A stretch of DNA of 35,302 bases from an uncultured Lachnoclostridium sp. (GTDB lineage: Bacteria > Bacillota > Clostridia > Lachnospirales > Lachnospiraceae). Made by a program: the position numbers and the translations under genes. This document shows positions 31,510 through 35,302 of this stretch, in pieces (position 1 is the stretch's first letter; each line of letters starts with the position of its first letter). The stretch spans positions 1-35,302 of the forward strand of contig CAMMSL010000023.1 of NCBI GenBank assembly GCA_946499505.1, in the 5' to 3' direction. The notes under the pieces are model-generated. The model was not told where the DNA came from, did no database searches, and saw only the letters and a list, made by a program, of their open reading frames with translations.

Positions 31510-32281
31510 AGAAATCATGCAAGTTATCGAGGCAACATACCCGAGAAGTGCGGCACTTGATTTTGATAATGTAGGGCTTCTTGCGGGTAGGGCAGAAAAG
31601 GAAGTAAACCGCGTATATCTGGCGCTTGACGCAACAGATGGAGTTATTGACCGTGCGATCGAAGCGGGGGCAGATATGCTGATCACCCATCATCCGCTGA
31701 TCTTTTCTCCTCTGAAAAGGGTAACAGATGAAGATTTTATCAGCAGAAGAGTGGTCAAACTAATCCAGAATGACATCGCTTATTATGCTATGCACACAAA
31801 CTACGATGTGCTCGGCATGGCGGCTCTTTCGGAGAAAATCCTGGGGATAAAAAATACACAGGTGCTGGATGTCACTATGAATGAAGACGGAAGAGAGGAA
31901 GGAATCGGGCGCATCGGAGATCTTGAAAAAACAATGACTCTGGAGGAATGCTGTGTCTATGTGAAGCATAGACTGAAGCTGGGCAGCCTGAAAGTGTTTG
32001 GAGACATGGATAAGAAAGTATCAAGGCTTGCAATATCACCGGGATCAGGTAAATCGTCTGTTGCTCCCGCTATTGCAAAAGGAGCGGACGTGCTTGTTAC
32101 GGGAGATATAGGACACCACGACGGACTGGATGCTGTCGAGCAGGGGCTTTCAGTCATTGATGCGGGGCATTACGGGACAGAATATATATTTATTGATGAT
32201 ATGAAGCGGTTTTTAGAAGAAAAGCTGCCTGTACTGGAAATTGTGACAACTCCGATCGTCCACCCATTTCAGGTGATCTAA
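31499..32281 (+). CDS. Nif3-like dinuclear metal center hexameric protein
   Basis: The 260-residue protein is the short form of the Nif3/YqfO family, without the PII-like insertion of longer Bacillus homologues. Metal ligands are visible in ITHHPLIFSPLK (two His), HTNYD and the C-terminal DAGHYGTEYIF (His, Glu). The family forms hexameric toroids. A GTP cyclohydrolase I type 2 annotation is common but its physiological reaction is unsettled. ATG 31499 lies inside the end of trmK, so the two genes are translationally coupled. Confidence 0.92.
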   Translation: MLCKEIMQVIEATYPRSAALDFDNVGLLAGRAEKEVNRVYLALDATDGVIDRAIEAGADMLITHHPLIFSPLKRVTDEDFISRRVVKLIQNDIAYYAMHTNYDVLGMAALSEKILGIKNTQVLDVTMNEDGREEGIGRIGDLEKTMTLEECCVYVKHRLKLGSLKVFGDMDKKVSRLAISPGSGKSSVAPAIAKGADVLVTGDIGHHDGLDAVEQGLSVIDAGHYGTEYIFIDDMKRFLEEKLPVLEIVTTPIVHPFQVI

Positions 32282-32347
32282 AAAGACAGACTGCTCCGAG
32301 AACAGTAAAAAGCGGGTGGCTCTTTTGGGAGCGGAAGGAGGAGACAG

Positions 32348-34018
32348 ATGGCTGCACGTATGTGTAAAGTTACGATAGACGGCGAGACAAGAGAATATAA
32401 AGCGGGAACCACGTACCAGGAGATCGCGGCAGATTTTCAGCCGCATTATGAGCATCAGATCGTGCTCGTATTTGCCGGCGGATTCCATCTGCAGGAACTC
32501 AGAAAGACACTGGAAAAAGACTGCGAACTGCGATTTGTGACGACCGGGGATGCAATCGGGCATGCGGCTTACAAGAGAAGTATGTGTTTTCTGCTCGTTA
32601 AAGCCGTCCATGACGCAGCAGGACATGATAAAGTAGAGCGCGTCAGGATTCATTTTTCTCTCGATAAAGGCTATTACTGTACTGTGGAGGGGAGTGTGGG
32701 CCTCGATGAAGAATTTCTCAAAAAAGTATCAGACCGTATGAAAGAACTCATCGAACAGCGGATACGGATTGACAAGAGATCTGTGCATACGGATGATGCG
32801 GTGGAGCTTTTCCACAGACACGGAATGTATGACAAAGAGCGTCTCTTTGAGTACAGGCGTGTGTCGAAGGTCAATATATACAGCATCAATGAATTTGAGG
32901 ATTATTATTACGGATATATGGTTCCGGATGCGGGATGTCTGAAATATTTTTCTCTGCATCTCTATGACGAGGGATTTGTGCTTCAGATGCCTGTACGGGA
33001 AAAGCCGGAAGAGGTGCCGGAGTTCGTTCCCAGTCCGAAACTTTTCCATGTCCTGAAAGAATCTGTACAGTGGGGAGACTGCCAGGATATAGAGACGGTA
33101 GGTGCACTCAACGATATGATCACGAAGAATGATATGCGTGAAGTCGTGCTCGTGCAGGAGGCCCATCAGGAACGGCAGATCGGAGAGATTGCAAAGCAGA
33201 TATCCGAAAAGGAAAATACAAGGTTTGTCCTGATCGCAGGACCTTCTTCCTCGGGCAAGACGACGTTTTCCCACAGGCTCTCAATACAGCTCAGGGTCAA
33301 CGGGCTCAAGCCTCACCCCATAGCTGTGGACAATTACTTTGTGGACAGGGAGCATACACCGAGAGATAAAGATGGAAATTATAATTTTGAATGTCTGGAA
33401 GCAATTGATATTGAAAAGTTTAATACAGATATGGAGATGCTTCTGCGCGGCGAAGAAGTGTATCTGCCGGTGTTTGATTTCAAAACAGGTAAAAGGAAAT
33501 ATGAGAATCGACCGAAGAAACTGGGACCGGATGATATTCTCGTGATCGAGGGAATCCATTGTCTGAATCCAAAGCTGACAGAAGCGATGAGAGATGACTG
33601 CAAGTTTAAGATCTATATCAGCGCCCTGACCCAGCTTAATATCGATGAGCATAACCGGATCCCGTCCACAGACGGTCGCCTGATCCGCCGGATCGTGCGG
33701 GATGCCCGTACCCGTGGCTCTTCAGCCATGCGAACCATATCCATGTGGCCTTCCGTCCGGCGGGGAGAAGAGGAAAATATTTTCCCGTATCAGGAGCAGG
33801 CAGACGTTATGTTCAATTCATCGCTCCTCTATGAGCTGGCAGTCCTTAAACAGTATGTGGAGCCGCTGCTGTTTGGTGTGGATAAGGAATCAGAAGAGTA
33901 TCTCGAGGCAAAGCGGCTGCTTAAGTTTTTTGACTATTTTGTGGGGATCGGAAGTGAATATGTACCGACGAATTCTCTGTTAAGAGAATTCATCGGCGGC
34001 GGATGCTTCCGCGTATAG
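32348..34018 (+). CDS. uridine kinase-like nucleoside kinase with TGS domain
   Basis: The 556-residue protein has an N-terminal TGS-like domain (about 4-62, KVTIDGETREYKAGTTYQEI), a ThrRS-like second domain (about 65-180), then a P-loop kinase of the uridine kinase/phosphoribulokinase family. Its Walker A is GPSSSGKTTFS (about 300), followed by DNYFVDREHTPRD, VIEGIHCLN and RIVRDARTRG. The fusion is known in Clostridia and is usually annotated as nucleoside kinase. GGAAGGAGGAGA precedes the ATG. It lies 66 nt after the Nif3-like gene, possibly on the same transcript. The true substrate is not set by sequence. Confidence 0.9.
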   Translation: MAARMCKVTIDGETREYKAGTTYQEIAADFQPHYEHQIVLVFAGGFHLQELRKTLEKDCELRFVTTGDAIGHAAYKRSMCFLLVKAVHDAAGHDKVERVRIHFSLDKGYYCTVEGSVGLDEEFLKKVSDRMKELIEQRIRIDKRSVHTDDAVELFHRHGMYDKERLFEYRRVSKVNIYSINEFEDYYYGYMVPDAGCLKYFSLHLYDEGFVLQMPVREKPEEVPEFVPSPKLFHVLKESVQWGDCQDIETVGALNDMITKNDMREVVLVQEAHQERQIGEIAKQISEKENTRFVLIAGPSSSGKTTFSHRLSIQLRVNGLKPHPIAVDNYFVDREHTPRDKDGNYNFECLEAIDIEKFNTDMEMLLRGEEVYLPVFDFKTGKRKYENRPKKLGPDDILVIEGIHCLNPKLTEAMRDDCKFKIYISALTQLNIDEHNRIPSTDGRLIRRIVRDARTRGSSAMRTISMWPSVRRGEEENIFPYQEQADVMFNSSLLYELAVLKQYVEPLLFGVDKESEEYLEAKRLLKFFDYFVGIGSEYVPTNSLLREFIGGGCFRV

Positions 34019-34020
34019 AA

Positions 34021-34046
34021 CATCCCTGAAAGACAGGGATTAAGAA
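34021..34046. terminator. weak hairpin between convergent genes
   Basis: ATCCCTG (34022-34028) pairs with CAGGGAT (34034-34040) around a 5-nt loop. No strong T-run follows immediately on either strand. It is the only terminator-like structure between the kinase and aroC. Confidence 0.4.
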
Positions 34047-34051
34047 TTTGA

Positions 34052-35146
34052 TCAATAAATTTTTTTCAGATTGTCCATTCTGGCTGTCATATTCTGAAGA
34101 AGCAGGTCAACGAGTGTGATCGCAGTCATTGATTCTACGACTACGACTGCACGTGGAACAATCACTGGATCATGACGTCCGAGCACTGTGATGTCCGTAT
34201 TTTCACCGGAAGTATTGACGGTGTGTTGTGTCCTGGCGATAGAGGAGGTTGGCTTGACAGCAGCTCTCAGGATCAGTCTGGAGCCGTCGCTCATGCCGCC
34301 GAGCGTTCCGCCTGCATGGTTGGATTCCTTGCGGATATGCCCATCTTCAGCACGGAATGGATCATTGTTCCGGCTGCCGGTTGACAATGAAGCTTTAAAT
34401 CCATCGCCGATCTCCACTCCTTTGACAGCGCCCACTGACATGACAGCCTGCGCAAGAAGAGCGTCAAGCTTGTCAAACACCGGCTCTCCAAGGCCGACAG
34501 GAAGATGGTCGGCTATGCACTCGATAATACCGCCGCAGGAGTCTTTTTCTGCCATTAGAGAACTGATATATTCCCCAGCCTGTTCTGCTACAGCATTGTT
34601 TGGCATGTACAGGCTGTTTTCTTCTATTTCGGAAAAATGATAATCCTCTTTGTTGACAGAGAATGGACCTATGGCTTTTGTGTATGCGCGTACAGAGATG
34701 CCCAGTTCGTTCAGGACAAGAGAAGCAATGGCTCCCGCCGCTACACGTCCGATCGTCTCTCTGCCTGAGGAACGGCCGCCGCCTCTGTAATCCCGGATCC
34801 CATATTTTTCTGTAAAAGGATAATCTGCATGTCCAGGGCGGAACAGCTCGGCTATATTGCCGTAATCACGGGGGCGCTGGTCCTGATTACGCACAAGAAG
34901 AGAGATGGGGGTTCCGGTAGTTTTCCCCTCGAATACCCCGGAAAGTATCTCTACCGAGTCTGCTTCGTTTCTCTTTGTTGTATATTTGCTCTGTCCAGGT
35001 TTTCTGCGGTCAAGGAACTTTTGGATGTGCTCCTCGGAAAGCGCAAGTCCGGCAGGACATCCGTCTATTACAACTCCGATACCTGGGCCATGGGATTCCC
35101 CCCATGTTGTTATGCGGAATATTTTTCCAAATGTTGAACCACTCAT
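34052..35146 (-). CDS. aroC: chorismate synthase
   Basis: The 364-residue enzyme catalyses the last shikimate-pathway step, converting EPSP to chorismate with reduced FMN. Signatures are GESHGPGIGVVIDGCPAGL near the N-terminus, GRSSGRETIGRVAAGAIA in the middle and a C-terminal HDPVIVPRAVVVVESMTAIT. I start at the ATG at 35146 (MSGSTFGKIFRITTWG), with AAAGGAGA upstream; an extension to 35185 has no family match. It converges with the kinase gene. A promoter is visible 40 bp upstream. Confidence 0.97.
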   Translation of the reverse strand: MSGSTFGKIFRITTWGESHGPGIGVVIDGCPAGLALSEEHIQKFLDRRKPGQSKYTTKRNEADSVEILSGVFEGKTTGTPISLLVRNQDQRPRDYGNIAELFRPGHADYPFTEKYGIRDYRGGGRSSGRETIGRVAAGAIASLVLNELGISVRAYTKAIGPFSVNKEDYHFSEIEENSLYMPNNAVAEQAGEYISSLMAEKDSCGGIIECIADHLPVGLGEPVFDKLDALLAQAVMSVGAVKGVEIGDGFKASLSTGSRNNDPFRAEDGHIRKESNHAGGTLGGMSDGSRLILRAAVKPTSSIARTQHTVNTSGENTDITVLGRHDPVIVPRAVVVVESMTAITLVDLLLQNMTARMDNLKKIY

Positions 35147-35183
35147 AATAGATGTTCTCCTTTCTGATCTGTACATAGAAACC

Positions 35184-35213
35184 ATTATATAGGATGATAC
35201 CTGTTATTGACAA
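35184..35213 (-). promoter_or_regulatory. aroC promoter
   Basis: On the minus strand TTGTCA (35213-35208), an 18-bp spacer and TATAAT (35189-35184) lie about 40 bp upstream of the aroC start. Confidence 0.7.
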
Positions 35214-35225
35214 GTGGAAGTGCAC

Positions 35226-35254
35226 TTTACTTTTTGTACTGTACGTACTATAAT
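35226..35254 (+). promoter_or_regulatory. possible divergent promoter toward the window end
   Basis: TTTACT (35226-35231), a 17-bp spacer and TATAAT (35249-35254), with a GTACGTAC palindrome in between. It would drive a gene beyond the window. Confidence 0.35.
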
Positions 35255-35302
35255 CCCGTCTTTGACAGTTTAAGAAAGAAAAAATGGCTATATCCCTGAT
35301 TT

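Noticed and set aside
34188-34640. 150-codon plus-strand frame inside aroC
   Set aside because: Antisense to conserved aroC motifs; no ribosome site.

Overview
The window comes from a Firmicutes chromosome, most likely Lachnospiraceae. The evidence is the infC-rpmI-rplT operon with an attenuated leader, a Trp T-box, the dgt-dnaG-rpoD-trmK-nif3 order, purine-rich Shine-Dalgarno sequences and a tRNA-Leu without encoded CCA. The species cannot be named from sequence alone. The host flanks are moderately GC-rich. The middle (about 7.4-23.5 kb) is clearly AT-richer.

Left flank (1-7300): three long nested hairpins in 840 bp with no gene; an SNF-family sodium symporter on the minus strand; the IF-3/L35/L20 operon, whose first gene appears to start at AUU; a DUF2804 protein; and a TrpB2-type tryptophan synthase beta subunit under a T-box with a UGG specifier. 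A hairpin followed by a 53-bp direct repeat in three copies separates trpB from a promoter and tRNA-Leu(AAG).

Mobile element (7300-23536): an integrated element of about 16.15 kb sits between two identical 88-bp copies of the whole tRNA-Leu gene. In order it carries: a tyrosine integrase; an Ig-like-domain structural protein; a 450-bp array of degenerate ~100-bp units; a zinc-ribbon micro-protein; a truncated HU-like gene; scaffold; a BhlA-like membrane protein; the major capsid protein; a small HTH protein; a divergent DHH-like protein; two DUF5659-like proteins around a ~410-nt multi-hairpin region that ends in an intrinsic terminator; a replication initiator behind a nested-hairpin origin-like segment; TerS, TerL and an SPP1-gp6-type portal; a lone minus-strand XRE regulator; a five-gene envelope-associated cluster; and a head-tail connector-like protein. 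It thus encodes replication, capsid and packaging, but I see no tail, tape-measure, baseplate, head protease or endolysin gene. That content fits a capsid-forming satellite (cfPICI-like) or a strongly reduced prophage. In the excised circle, connector, att, integrase and Ig-like gene would be adjacent, so the morphogenesis genes wrap around the att site.

Right flank (23537-35302): a lipoprotein just after the tRNA copy; an XRE regulator; a two-domain PPK2 polyphosphate:AMP phosphotransferase; the macromolecular-synthesis block dgt-dnaG-rpoD; a second hairpin-plus-direct-repeat module; trmK and the Nif3-like gene; a TGS-domain uridine kinase-like protein; and aroC on the minus strand with its promoter.

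All calls come from reading the sequence. No database search or folding program was run.
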